A stretch of 64,000 bases of DNA from the NCBI GenBank assembly GCA_035582835.1, contig JAYKAV010003443.1, positions 572,510 to 636,509 of the forward strand, read 5' to 3'. Source of the DNA: Phoebastria nigripes. Its lineage: Eukaryota; Chordata; Aves; Procellariiformes; Diomedeidae. The notes beneath the pieces are model-generated. The model was not told where the DNA came from and ran no database searches. It saw only the letters and a program-made list of their open reading frames with translations. Within the stretch, counting starts at the first letter, position 1, and every line of letters starts with the position of its first letter. Shown here one piece after another: positions 11,501 through 24,243 of the stretch. Both the position numbers and the translations under genes were made by a program.

Positions 11501-14500
11501 ATTTGTACTGGAAGTTTCTGTACGGTGCATGTTNTTCTGACAATTCATTTAGCCACTGAAGTCTCAAGCAAATCTGGTGAAATACGGTACTGCANTGAGA
11601 AACGTCGCACTGAAACACAGCCAGAATTAGCTGATTAAAAGAGGAGNGTTCACACACATTCAGGGTAAACTACATACAAACTATAGAGGAGATATGAACC
11701 AATAGGGCAGCCCTTACAAATCTGCGATTCCTTGTGCACCTGCAGATCCCCAATGCGCAGAAGTCCACCACAACTCTGTTTGAGGTACTACGTATGCAGC
11801 TTTAAACTGCTAAGTCCCATGGGGAGCCAGAAGTTATATGGACAACTACCTGAATCCCTGAGGTTGGAGCATGCCCAAAAACATCTGTCCGGGTGTAAGT
11901 CACAAAATGCATTCTCGTTGCCTTTTGCCTTTTAACATAGGTACGAAAAGAGATGCTGTCATTTTGCCTTATTCAATATCTCAGAAGCAAACTGACTCAT
12001 TCAGAAAATGGAAGACACGCTATCTCAGCCAGTGAGTATTTAAATTCATCGAATATACCTTGCTAGGGAATTTGCTAACTGGCACGTTAGAGGTTAGAAC
12101 CAGTGGATGGCCTTTTTGTCCAAGCTGGCTCATTGTATAGCAAAGAATGCAAAATTTCTGCTGTTAGAAAAAGAGTATGGAAAAGGTAGCATAGGGCATA
12201 CAGCAGGGAAAAAAAGGTATCTTTAAGTGAAGATCCCCCTCTCAGATTTACTTCAGATTTTTATCTAGAGGCAGTTTAATGTGAACCACCCACTGGTCGG
12301 GCAAATGCTCTAGCCTCTAGATTTTTAAACAGTCAAGTATTGCACATCATCTCCGTGTTGCATTCAAACACATGGAAAACAGCAGAACAGAATTACGAGA
12401 CAAAGATTTTTTTTCTATTAATTGTTTCATGTAAAATACGTGCTTGACGTTTATCCTTCCCTAAAATAATTTATCTTGGGATTATCTAAAATATTTGAAA
12501 CAGTTTTTCTTTGTTGCATAAGGACATAGACTATAGAAATATTGTTCAGATTTTTCAGATGTGTCTATCACATATCACAAAATCAGAGACTTTTATATGA
12601 AGAACTGGATCTGAAATTATATCTCACCAATCACAATGAACTTTGTTGTTTGGAGTACTACAAAAGAACTTATGATCTGTTTTAAGTCAGGTTTTATGTC
12701 ACAATAGCTACATGACTTTTGATGTGAGTTTACCTTGCCGCCTGTCAGTCCATAGCTACTTTCAAAACTACTATCCACCAGGTGACTGCATACATCAAGA
12801 TTAATTGTTCATAGGGAAAAGAATAACAAAGCAAACCAAGAGCCTAAAGAGCAGAAGAAAAGTAGTTTCTTTAAAACAATGTGTTTACCTTTCCTGTAGT
12901 AACAAACTTCTTTGAAAATGTGCCTCCCTTTCTAACATTTCTGGGTCAAAAGCGTGAAGAACATGGCAGAATGCCAGGAATGTCAGAGCACTGAAAATAA
13001 CATGCCAATGATATCAAAGAAGGATGAATAATAATGCAAGAAAAGAGAAAGGTCATACACCTTGTCATAAGAATAAGCGAAGAATTTTAATACTTTTTAT
13101 CAAGAGGAGCTGGGGTTCCCAATCAAAATCAAATTGAAATGAAAGAGAACACAGCTATTACAGTTCACTTGTGTTTTCAAAAATTAGCAGAAAACTTGAA
13201 AGAATGATGTGAGATATTACCTGTCACAGAAAATTTGGACACGTTCATATGTAGAGGAAACCTGTCATTCACAATTTTAAAATTAACAAACTCACTCAGA
13301 AAAACACTAGAAAAAATGGGAAAAAGGTTTCTCCTAAAAATTCCCTTGAAGTTAAGACAAAACCTCAAGCTCATGTTATACCTCAAGTTCTCAGTTATAA
13401 GAGAAGGAACACTACTGACCTCAGTGTACTGAACTTAATGATACTTCAGAGAAAATAGGTTCCTTAACCATACTTGGGGGAAAATTAAGAATATTAAAAC
13501 CTCAAACCAATTTTGACAAACTAAAAAGTGACAAGTCAGGCAATAAACGTATGTATGTATTGAGATTGCGTTATCTTTTCAAACAAGTAAAGAAAAGCCT
13601 CAGGAGTTAAATGCTTTTTATTTCTTCAGTGCCACCCCAGCAAGATATATCAATTTGAAAGCTCTTTGAGCATATAATTGATTTAGTGCAGTAGCTAATT
13701 TAACTTGGAAAAGGAAAATCATAATTTAGCCNCATTCCTCTCTTCTTGTATAATCAAAATTCAAAAACACGTAAAACATAAATAAAATAAAACAACAACA
13801 AATTATTAAGATTTCCTTTTTCCGGTATTTTCTGGTGAAATGATCTTGAGTGTAGGTAAAATTTCAGTTGAAAATAGTGTCAGAAGTACGTATATACACC
13901 TGTCCATCTAAAGGAAAATTAGGAAGCCTGTTTACTCAACAGCAATTTTTAAACTTGGCAGAGTTAGAAAATCAGGCATGTTTTCACACTCTGTTCACCA
14001 GAAGAGCAGCCAGAGGGCTGATTTTCTGGAAACTCACCATATAAAGCCATGATCTGAAAAGCTTGTATCTGTAACACCATTTTATAAGCTAATTTCATAA
14101 ACGCCTTGGAAATCTTCCCTAAAATGCTGAAATTCAAAATTTTAAGTCAAAATAATATTTTAGATAAGAAATAAAATTAAAGACCCACTTTAAAATTCAA
14201 AGACAGATTTATAGGAATTAATACGAAAACAGAAGAAAAACGATTTGCCTACTGCCAACATGAAGTATTCATTCATGAAATAACAGCAATGGATTTCAAA
14301 ACTAATTCACTTGTTTCTACAAAAGATAATGAAGAATTTAATGGAAAATGCCCTTTTCAGTTCTAATCATTTTTAATTTTATAATACTAAAGATATCAGA
14401 GAAAGCACTGTTATTCTGGTAATATTGTAATATTAGCTGTAACATACAGAAAGACTAAAATTAATTGACTAAGAATACGGTACAGCAAAAGAAACAGCTG

Positions 14501-14867
14501 AAAAATGCTCCCAGCCCCTTCTGCCAAAATGCTATTCCAGCTATTTAGCAAATAAAGAATAACAGCTAATTACGATGAAGATAGCTAAATGTAATACTTC
14601 TCAAGCTGTAGCGTTTTGCGCCTCGGCTAAACAACAAGCAAGAAATGCAGTATTTCTTTCCTCCCTTCTTTCTTCTCCCTCCATACATGAAATGGCCCAA
14701 GTTCACTGCAGTTTGTGGTCACAGCCGAGCTCTTTAGCTCAATCCCTTAGCTATTTTCTGAAGTCTATGTAATTTTTGAAGTGTAGGCGATGGGCAAAGG
14801 ATTTAAATGACAGTGTCCATGCAGACGTGCCAGGATGAGCCAGCCATTTTGCTCCAAGGTGATGGCT
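8547..14867. other. Unique AT-rich sequence, no gene seen
   Basis: More than 6 kb with no recognisable gene or repeat family apart from the simple repeat at 9150-9202. T/G-rich stretches lie near 8684-8728 and a C-run near 8937-8945. The scattered frames (10168-10461 minus, 11463-11657 minus, 11732-11935 plus, 13177-13432 on both strands) show no domain or splice signature. Confidence 0.6.
9150..9202 (+). repeat. T-run plus TATC/TATA/TG microsatellite
   Basis: A ten-base thymine run passes into TATATATC, then TATC units, a second TATATATATC and a TG-rich end. It is an imperfect compound microsatellite and likely length-variable. Confidence 0.85.
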
Positions 14868-15310
14868 ACTCAGGGCCTCAACATTTTGACTTCCCCTGGT
14901 GCGTGCAAGGTAACAGGACACGTCGAAGGCATGCCAAACTTTTTGCAAGAAAACCCCGGTACAAAAGATGTTATGCCCCCGCTTACCACGTTGTCAGGGG
15001 CTCGTCCGGCTGCGGAGCAGCTTTCTCCTCAGCCACTTCTTCAGGCACAAGGCGATGCAGGCAGGAGGCAGTTACGTGGCTGCTGACAGAGACCAAGACC
15101 TGCATTCCCTGTACCAAAACTTTGGGTTTCCTCAGGGTGCTGCGACAGCTCGGCAGAGCNCCTGCAGTGTGCCAGGCCCTGGATCCGGGCGCCCACGCAA
15201 CGGTGGTGGCTGAGCCCGCAGCCCCGGGGCTGAGAGAGGCAGCGTGGGTGCGGCAGCAGGGAGGGCACGCTCAACCCTGCCAGCCGTACCTGCCTCAGAA
15301 AACCTGAATC
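14868..15310. other. CpG-rich, GC-rich block resembling a small CpG island
   Basis: About 440 bases with about 24 CpG dinucleotides and a GC content near 58%, in a window that is otherwise roughly 36% GC. By hand the CpG observed/expected ratio is about 0.7, close to common island criteria. Several long overlapping frames exist here on both strands (for example 14807-15307 plus), as expected when stop codons are rare; no domain is recognisable. On the minus strand two consensus-like splice donors occur, GTACGG after CAG (intron start at 15289) and GTAAGC after CGTG (intron start at 14986). On the plus strand CAAG-GTAACA lies near 14908. No TATA box or clear initiator is seen. It could be the promoter and first exon of an unannotated or non-coding transcript, or a relic of a GC-rich insertion. 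Confidence 0.5.
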
Positions 15311-15962
15311 TCGAAGAAGCTACTAAGGCAGCCCTCAAACAGGGAGCACATTCTTCATTATGAAAAAATGTATTTGACTATATGAAACAGTGCCACCTGG
15401 TGAACCTCCCCAAAACAACCTTAAATACATCTCCATTTTAATAATCTTTCCTGTTCCTCCTTCCTTTCAGCTATTCTCTCCAAGAATTTGAAGTGCCCTT
15501 GCTAGGAAAAGACAGGAACGTACTTCAGGCGGCACTTTTACTCCTGTGGCTACAGTCTAGTCCAGTCTTCTTATAAGACAGACTACACATAAAGGGAGAA
15601 AGAGAATAAAAAAGTGGAAGATAAAAAGAAATGTGCCTTTCTCAGTTACAGTTCTTTTCCTGGAAAGTCACAGCTGCAGCTGACAGCACAGACTCTGTTA
15701 GCTATTCTAGGAGCTTCACCTCCTAGCCCTGGTAAAATATTTGGTTCTCCTTCTCCCCATTTCAACCTTTGAAGCAAAATTCTACATTACCAATATCAAG
15801 ATATCAATATCAGTTGACTTTGCTTTTGTACCCACAGTTGTTATATCAGATTCTTGTAAACAGCAAATATGCGTCTTGGAAGGAAAGCAAATAAACAAGT
15901 ATATCAGGATGGAACCAGGTTACCTAAAGAAGAAACAGATATTTTGCATAGATGTAACAAGG

Positions 15963-16024
15963 CTTCTTTTCTCCCTTCCTCCTTTCTTTCCTTTTTCCTT
16001 TCCTTCCTTCCTCTCTGTCTTTCT
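15963..16024 (+). repeat. Polypyrimidine tract, TTTC/TTCC-rich
   Basis: Sixty-two bases of C and T with a single purine (16017), built from TTTC and TTCC units. Mirror-like pyrimidine tracts of this length can form triplex DNA. The frames covering it on both strands are simple-sequence artefacts. Confidence 0.85.
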
Positions 16025-17826
16025 AGGGCACAAAGGGGTGTAAGAATAGAGAGACAAAGAGGGTATTAAAAACTCCTTGAGGGTCTGATATAAAAGGTAG
16101 AGGATACCTAAAAAGAAGCTATTCAATAAGAGTTATTTTGCTCTTTATTCTACTGTAATTATCACTTTTGTAATCAAAGACTTAAATGTTTTCATTAACC
16201 TTGATTTCATCCTTTAGTGTCTTCAGTATTTATCTTGTATTTAAGTTAATCTAAAAAAATTAATACTTCTCTGGAAGGAAAATCCTAATGAAGTAATGCC
16301 CACATCACATTCTGCAGGTTTTATTTCTCAAGATCATGTTGAAACTTTCAGGGTTGGGCTTTCTTTTCAGCTATATGAGTGACTTCTCCTTCCCCACAAA
16401 ACTAAATACCTAAGTCCCACCACTCCTCCCCCTTCCCCACTCCAGCCTCTGTCCACGAGAGACACGCGGTATTCACCAGTGTTCCCTCTAATCAGGGGTA
16501 AGCAGAGAAGGACAGCCTGCAATTTCAAATAAACCCAGATTGTTATAATCAGAACTACACAGTTTTCTTCTTTTTTTCTACTTGCTTTTAAGGAAACATA
16601 TATAGAGACTGAAATAATGCTAATTCAAAACAGCAAATGAGGATTGCTACGCTAGATGACTGAAGCAATGCGCACGTTTATGCAGAAACAAAGACATAAG
16701 GCTTTGTTAGTTTGAGTTATTCATCTGAGGAGCTTGGCTCTTGTTCTTGCACCCTTGTTCACAGCAGAAGTTAAATGAATTAGGAAAAATTTGTGAAGGT
16801 ATTTATTTTCAGGCCTTTTCTGGGTGGAAAATTTGGAAAGGGAAGAAAAGNTCCCCCCTGTTTTAGTTTAAAAGAAAGGAAACTTCAGTCTCAGAGCACT
16901 ATTCTAAACCTAAATAATGTAGATCTGATGTATAATTAAAAACATCTTCTCTTGGCTACTACAGCTCTGATAAAACAAGATCCATGCCCGTGGGAAATGA
17001 CTCCATTGAGGGGCTATTTCCAGGAGCAGTGCTACAGGTGACCTCTGGCAACGTTAAAGAAAAGCATGCAAGAAAATCTGTCTCTTATCTTTTGAGGCGT
17101 CAAATAAATGGAGAACACTAAGATCATTTAAAAGGGAAGAACTTTCCGTACATGCCCTCTACCCGAACCTTGTCTAGAGCTCAGTCCCACTTGTGACACT
17201 TGAAAGTCAGTCATGAAAAAGTGTTTATGAAACTCTTCAACTAGTTTAAATGTAAGAAATGATTTTTCACCCTAGTCTTGCCCTTTGTTGCCTTAATCTT
17301 TCTTCTAATACAAAGTTTATCAGATTTGGGATTTGTTGATCTCTGCAGAATATTATCTGTATCATTTATATTTCTCTAGTAAGCTCATGCCTTTATTCTG
17401 GGTATTTATTTTCATATCTACAGTGAGCTTTACAAGGCATATATCTTTTTTTGCTGTTCCTGCTCACCCTAAAGAATCTTTTATTTTTTTAATATGGTAG
17501 TTTTCTAAACATCTGAAGTGCTATAACAAGGTAATTTTCCAGAACAATAGAAACAGTAATAACCTTTCATAGCTTTCTTAAAATAACTTAGCTATCCAAT
17601 GAGTGACTTTGAGAAGGAAGGGAAGGGAGGGAGAGATTAAACATTTTAGATACTGTATACATTCTACAAATCTCAAAAGGCATAGGTTTCTATCTAAAAG
17701 CTCTATCTTTATTAAAAAGGCACAAGTAGTACATACCTGTAGCATTAAGGTAACTGTATTTTCAAATAAACAACAACAATGCTAAGATACTTTGTGCTGA
17801 CATTTTTAGGGTCATGAAGTAGTCAC

Positions 17827-17829
<3 letters not shown>

Positions 17830-17857
<28 letters not shown>
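17830..17857 (+). repeat. Poly-A tract (28 bp)
   Basis: Pure adenine run. An AATAAA lies 59 bases upstream at 17765-17770, too far for a normal poly(A) tail, and no coding retrocopy is seen before it. Confidence 0.9.
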
Positions 17858-17858
<1 letters not shown>

Positions 17859-20800
17859 AATCTGTGGCATTAGATTACTGTTTTCATTCTTTTACTCCCT
17901 ACAGGAGAAGGAATATCGGGAATATCACAGTCATGAAACTCTACTGATGTATCCACATTAATGGATGCCTTTATATCAGCTTATGACAAAGATGTAAGGA
18001 AAGTCTTAAGCAGCAGCCTACTTACTGTAACATTCCACCTTACAGTTGTGTATCTTCATTAGAGGTACATGTCCATGCATTGTATTGTAATTAAATTAAC
18101 GTACAATTCTGTAGGGTCCAGAATTCCTCTCTCTAATCTGAGTTGTGAAACATAGCAGATTGGCAATGAACAGAAGTATGGATAATTTCAATATTCACCT
18201 GATTTAGCTCTTCACATTGAAGATGACTCAGTGTTCACTCCACCAGTTTACTTATTCCTGTTTAAAAAAAAAAGTCTAGCTAAATTAGAAGTATGTTTAG
18301 AACCAACATATTGGGGACACATACAAAAACCACAGAAACCCTCTGGCTATCCCAAAGGGACTGTCCATTAAATTTTGGAATTTTGATATAGCTCTTATCT
18401 CCACAGTATTTGAACATCATTGTACAATGATATTTATCCTCCCAGCTTCACAGGGAGGTAGGGAAGTAATATTGTGTTTTATAGGTACTAAGTGGCAGGA
18501 ATATTAAAAAACTAATCCATAAAATGTATCTTACTTTCTATTGACAATTGATATTACCATGCCATATCCCCATGAATAGAACTTATCACCAACAGAGGAT
18601 ACTATATGGCCAAAGGAATGCACAATAAATGCATAAGTGATCCTCAAATTCCCTCCTAGTCACTGAACTCATAAGCTTGAGCCAGAACAGTTGTGGTTTT
18701 TTTCTCAATAGTTGTCAAATGTGGCAATACAATTTGACTCAAAAAAATTGTCTCTGAGGAAATAATTTTATGTTTTGGGAAGGTTTGCCTACTTTCCTAA
18801 CAGCTTACATGTCACTATGCACTTTTTTCACAGTTCATTGCCAGACAGCATGGCAGCTTGCCATGAAATTAGGATGTACCAGTCTCCTGTTCACCACACA
18901 CTTTGGCAATGCTGTCATAGACACAGAGCTTCTAAGCTCCCTAGCAACTAGGAAAATCATCTTATAGCTGTCACAAAGTCACTGTTCTCAAGTTCCCTGG
19001 ATCTTAACTCTTTTAATTTGGATATTTAGTGGGAACTGAACACTACTGAAATTAATTATCTCAGCAATTAAATTCAATGCAAATGTTCTAGTCTGGGCTT
19101 TTGGATCTTTTATTTCCCCTAAAAGTATAAGCTATATTGTATGAGCAAAATTAATTCCTNCTTTAAAGAGAATTAATTATGATACCCAGTCATTGGCACA
19201 TCCGAGAAAAGTCAGATGTTCTGGCATGTCGGTATTTTCAGCTCTGAATTAGGAGATGAAAAATCTCTTCCAAAATTTTGTAAACATTTTATTTAAAAGT
19301 ATTACATAAAATATATCACTCAAAAACTCTTGCAGTTTATGATGTAGGTGTTATGCACCTTGAGATGAAGAGCAATGGCATGCNTGCACAGGAGTCTAGA
19401 AAAGGGCTTAAAGGAACACTAGTGGTGTCAAGCAAGAAGTCTGCAGCACAAGGACGGTTTGAGAACAACAATACTTACACTTCCTCTATTTTTAAGGGTC
19501 ACTTTTTTCTAATTTTTATTACTCTAGTTTAGTTAGACTTAGACTTAGCCTTAAGAGTGGCAGTATTCAATGTATTTTGTCATGCTGAATTTATAGGAAA
19601 AAAGAGAATTTCATCATAACTGTGTGAGACTTCAAGGTCATCAGCACAGCAGTAACTGCAAATATTTTGCTAATGTCCAAGTGAAACAAGAAATCATGCT
19701 ATTTTTGTGGTTTGTCAGCTGTGTTCCCCTATCTGAGTGCATGTTGATGGCATTGATAGTTAGCTGAGAATTTCACCTATCAACAAGGAACAGCTTTTAA
19801 TAAGGGACAAATAATCAAAATATAAAGATGAAATCATCCATCCCATCATCAACTTATTAGATGTGCTTTCTGAGATCCAACAAGTTATTTTGATTTCCTA
19901 ATGTTTTCTTGTTGGAGCAAGAGATAGTCATTACATCTTGATGGGCTGAGATGAAAACACTACATCCTGTATATTAGGATACAGGGAGGTGTGAACATGA
20001 TTTTTTTTCTTGTCTTTGGTAGACATCCAAAAGTGTCAGCACTGATTTTATCAAGGATCCAGCACTTTAGAAAAAAACCCAACACCCTCAAAAAGTATTT
20101 GGTAGGTATTCACATGAGCCATCTGACAAAACAGTGATAAAACATCTAGCGAGTGACATGTATTACCAGATAATTTTGAAATGAAAGAAAAAACCCCCAA
20201 ACGTTATGAAGAGCCATCTGTATTTCCTCAAGCTCTCTCTGTCTGGCATGCTGCTTACTGTTTACTGTTACCCAGGCCTAACTGTACTGGGACTGGAAGT
20301 ACAAATGCCAAAATACTATAGCTGAAACCTACTGGAAAACAGAACATACAGAAGTGTCATAATAAAATTCTCACTGGTCTCATGAGATTCTCAGGCAAGT
20401 TCCGCAGAAGAGGAATAAGAAGAATTATGAAATGTTCATATTTTAAGATAATAAAAACCAATGAAGTCACTACCAAGCATACACTGAGTCATCCCTCATT
20501 CATTTTTATGGTACAATTCTGCTGCTCTGAAGCCTATTATTTCAGCCAAGATTCAGAATAACTTTTTCTCTTGCAGTAGCAGGATCATTTTCTCAAATAG
20601 CTCCAGAAGCATATATGCAAGGTGTGTAACTCCATCTGTTCCTTAGGGCAAAAACCACAAAAAAATTCCATTTTTGCATAAGTACTTAAGTAGTTAAAAG
20701 AACAAATTACCTAGTAGACATATTGTTACTAATAAATGAATGGGGGTTATATTTTACCGAATTATTTTAAGCGTTAGGTTTCACTACTATGCGCACATGG

Positions 20801-21174
20801 ACTTCACAATTAACAACTTCAGTTTCTAGTATTAGAGGCCAAAAACTGTCTGAGATGGGTTTCAGAAAAAAAGAAAAAACAAACAAGCGAACAAAAACCC
20901 CCAAGCAGTCAACATCTCCTCAAACGCAATAGCTGGATTGCCTATTTATATCCAGCAATCACTAAGGTGTGCACTGCTCTAAGAGCATCCCAGGAAAGAA
21001 ACTGTTCCTCAGAGATTTGCCCTGTGCAAGGAACAACCACAGGCTCCCTAACAAACATGTCAGAACTCATTAAGCAGGAGGCTCATAAATACCAACAGAT
21101 TATTCTAGCCATGAAGTTACAATACTAAAAGCAAATTATTTCTATGGGCTTTGAATCAGGTATTAATGGTGTGT

Positions 21175-21250
21175 ATCCAGATCCTCAGGAGGTGTAAACC
21201 AGTGTAGCTCCATTGACTTCAACACAGAAAGACACTGATCTGCTTGAAAG
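21175..21250 (+). mobile_element. Old amniote interspersed repeat, half of a near-palindromic unit
   Basis: The first 48 bases (21175-21222) match a sequence repeated widely in reptile and bird genomes: CAGATCCTCAG, a GTGTAAA block and TAGCTCCATTGACTTCAA. In the usual form this is followed by its near reverse complement, making a long hairpin. Here the second arm is degraded; only CACTGATCTGC is plausibly left. I cannot assign the family name with confidence. Confidence 0.55.
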
Positions 21251-21820
21251 AATCTTCCTTTGGGGAGCTGTTTCTGAGTTGTGAGATTTGTATCCAGCTC
21301 TTTGTTTTTATTCTTTCACATTCCTCTGTACATTCATCAAATTTCATACAGAACCAAATTAAACCCTTTGAGAATGAGTTCCATGCAGAAATAATTTAAA
21401 AGCCCAGAAATGTCAATTAAAATCATGTAAAACATTCATAAATTGAAAACAAAACTGCCATTATTGGCCAATAAATTAGACAACATAGAATTAAACCACC
21501 AAGGATTTAAGTTAAAAAACCAAAAGCAAACAAGTAGTTCAATGAAACTGTAGAACTGGAACTAATGAAGCCTGTCCTCTGATTCATGTCCCATGGTAGG
21601 ATGTTTTTTGAGTCAAGAAAGGTGTGAGCACAAACTGAAGCTTTTCCTGCAGTAGACTCACTTACGAGATCTATCTTCTGTAAGGATTTGCTGAAATATC
21701 TAATAACAGGAGCTCGTTGGCTTTTCTNTCAGCCGAGGCATTTTTATCAGGTGTATCCCAAGTACCTGTTTTCATTAATGTGTAAGAGTTAGCTGTCCCT
21801 GGAAAATCTCTATGAGTCTT

Positions 21821-21849
21821 CTGATAGAAGACTTCTTGACTTCTATCAG
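21821..21849. repeat. Perfect 10-bp inverted repeat with 9-base loop
   Basis: CTGATAGAAG at 21821-21830 is the exact reverse complement of CTTCTATCAG at 21840-21849; the spacer is ACTTCTTGA. It would form a modest hairpin. A chance origin in 64 kb is quite possible. Confidence 0.75.
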
Positions 21850-22442
21850 TCAAGAGGGCTCATCAGACATGTATAAAAATAGGATAGTTCTCTGAGTGTT
21901 TTTTCAGAGGAAATCAGCCCCCTGATCCCAAATATATGTGAAATTGAGTAAGTGAAAATACAAAGAACTAATATCTTCTATATACTCTTACAGAAGCTAT
22001 ACCTTATATACTTTTATCTTCTCATATCTGTTAATCAAAAAGGATATTATTCACATCTGGATATTTTCTGAATTTGGAACATCAGTGTGTGTTGTTTAAT
22101 ACACAAAACAAAACTTTACACTTGTACTGATACTGTATCAGGTTGCAACAATGGATGTTTTTCAGATTACGGATTATGAGCATTTATGGATTCCTGTGAG
22201 AATCTTGCAGGAATAGGTTGAGCCAAAGCCTACCTTTGGTGGTTTACTAGTCACAGGCAAAGCTCCCACTCAGTTCACTAGAGCTTGAAGTCTGATGTAG
22301 ACAGCAGGATTTTGATCAAAAAGTATAAAANCAGCATTGAGCTATCATGCACTCATATCACTTTGGCTGTTAATTTCTGAAACGTTCATGCATTTATAGT
22401 ACATGACAGCTGGATGAACCTGTTAGTATATGTATAACTCAT

Positions 22443-22466
22443 TAATTATTCATTTCTAATTAATTA
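22443..22466. promoter_or_regulatory. Cluster of three TAATTA homeodomain-type sites
   Basis: TAATTA occurs at 22443-22448, 22457-22462 and 22461-22466. TAATTA is the core bound by many homeodomain proteins, but it is common in AT-rich DNA. Function is not shown. Confidence 0.2.
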
Positions 22467-24130
22467 TACTGAAGATTTTGCTTCTTGTACTGTTGCTCAT
22501 TATATAAACTAACCATCTTACGGTTACTCGACTGATGCAAAATCCCAAATGAAGATGGTTAATACATGTCACTAATAAGACGGGTACACCTCAGTTGAAA
22601 GGAAGAGCACTTTGATAAGGTGTAGTGTGTTGGCTAGTAATAAGTCTCTGATGAATCTGCACTATTGATCGCTTTCTGAAAGTACCTAAGTGAGCTCTAA
22701 ATGCTTAAATTGTACTTGTGATCCTCACTGCCAAAATATAGCTATTTCAGAAATAATTTCCTACTTTTTTAGTAATCCTTGTAGCTAAAGTATTATACCA
22801 GCTTGGTAGTTGCCCTGAACACAAATCTATTCATATAGACCAGAAATTGTCTAAAGCTATTACTAATCTAAGAATTATAGACAACGCTACAATAGTTATT
22901 AGCAAATATTCATTATTTCTATGGTAACTTGAGTATGTTCAAAAGCATTTCTATCATTAAATAAAATAATATATTCTCAAGTTAATACGGCTCTTTTCTG
23001 AAGACAGACAATGGAGATAATAGACAGAAAGTGGACGTGTTACATAATTTAAACTACTAAATTCCTCTGTACGTCAACTGAAGGCTTTAAGCACGCTGCA
23101 AGCTACCCAAAAGACCTCTACTGCAAATTAGAAGAGGATTATCTCAGTGCAGAACAGTGAAGACTTACCANTATAGCAGCACACCAGTCCTTCAGTAAAG
23201 ACTACGTGTGAAATGGCAAAAAGCTCTGCTACCTAGTATGNGCAAAAAGAATACAAGTGAATTGACAAAGAAGTGTTTCTCACATTTCTTTCATATGTTG
23301 ACTAACCAAAAGGACATCTAACACAATTTTTTGCAAGAAAAAGGAGAGGAGAACAGGTTGTGGTTGGTTGTTTTCCCTATTTTGTGGGCTGCCCCTAGAA
23401 GGCTGTTCTGGAGTCACTGGGAGCCCTACCTAGCAGACATCCCTGACTCCAGTGCTGTGAAGTGCCTGGATNCAAAGGAGGNGGGATCTTCAGGAGATTC
23501 AGACCCAAGACTCACAGGGGTTTTTTTTTTTGCTTATCCTTCCATGTCAGTTCCCAACAGTACAGTATGAATAGAAACCCAGGAACATAAATGCAAATCA
23601 AGAGTGGCAGAATTTACGTAGCAATAAAGTAAGACTCTCTAGCCTCCCCTTCACTCCCCAACAAAAAAGCAAAAGAAGAAAAAAAGCCTTTGATTTCCAT
23701 AATGCTTGAAAATATTTTGTATGCTTTTTACAACTCACTGACTTTTGGGTTCACAAGTGCTTTATCATCTCAGTAAATGATGAATTTACTTAGCATGGTT
23801 TTGATAACTCATCTTTGGATATTGTGTCTTTTTCTCTGTGTATCTATCCTGAAACTTATCTTGCAATCAACACTTCCAATTAAAAGATGATTGTAGAGCA
23901 TTGTACTTCTATCATATGACACTTTACCTCTCAGAAAAACAAGTTTCTGTTCTCCCCCAAAGATGCAGAATTTTGTTAGAAGCTTGTTTTTTTTCCTAGG
24001 GACCAAAATATCCTATTTTATTAACCTCAATGAGTGTTTTCATAGTCTCAAGATCTTTTTGTGTTGACCTTATCAAAATTGGTCATCAGTAAGGGGTTAG
24101 AAGAATACTGTGCTGCAATTTAGAGTGGCA

Positions 24131-24243
24131 ACCCCCCCAACCCCTCCCTCAACTATCCCCCTGGGGACCCCAAGACACCCTTTGTCAGGGACCCCTCCCA
24201 AATACCCCCACAATGTCCCTCCCCAAGGACTTGCCCCCCTCCA
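24131..24243 (-). repeat. Isolated C-rich patch; minus strand has many G-runs
   Basis: The plus strand is about 60% cytosine, with runs of three to seven C (for example 24132-24138, 24156-24161, 24233-24239), and variants of a short CCCCAAGGAC / GGGACCCC unit. On the minus strand this gives more than eight runs of three or more G separated by short loops, so G-quadruplex formation is plausible. One plus frame reads as a proline-rich 40-residue string and is judged a composition artefact. Similar decayed GC-rich minisatellites are common in bird genomes, but this one is alone in AT-rich DNA. Confidence 0.65.

Larger units (their letters stand above)
15311..21174. other. Unique AT-rich sequence, no gene seen
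   Basis: No gene, RNA or repeat family was recognised apart from simple repeats listed separately. A C-rich patch lies near 16419-16450 and an A-rich stretch near 20868-20906. Confidence 0.6.
21231..24130. other. Unique AT-rich sequence, no gene seen
   Basis: Apart from the hairpin at 21821-21849 and the homeodomain-like cluster at 22443-22466, nothing could be supported. The stretch near 23370-23480 is a little richer in GC but matches no family I recognise. Confidence 0.55.

Noticed and set aside
14807..15307. 166-residue plus frame in the CpG-rich block.
   Set aside because: Several frames are open at once here because stops are rare in GC-rich DNA; no domain is seen and an n lies inside. 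The block is kept only as a CpG-rich feature.
17765..17857. AATAAA followed by an A-tract, as in a processed pseudogene.
   Set aside because: The distance is 59 bases, longer than usual, and no coding relic precedes it.
24131..24243. Proline-rich 40-residue reading of the C-rich patch.
   Set aside because: Poly-C gives proline in any frame; there is no support for coding.
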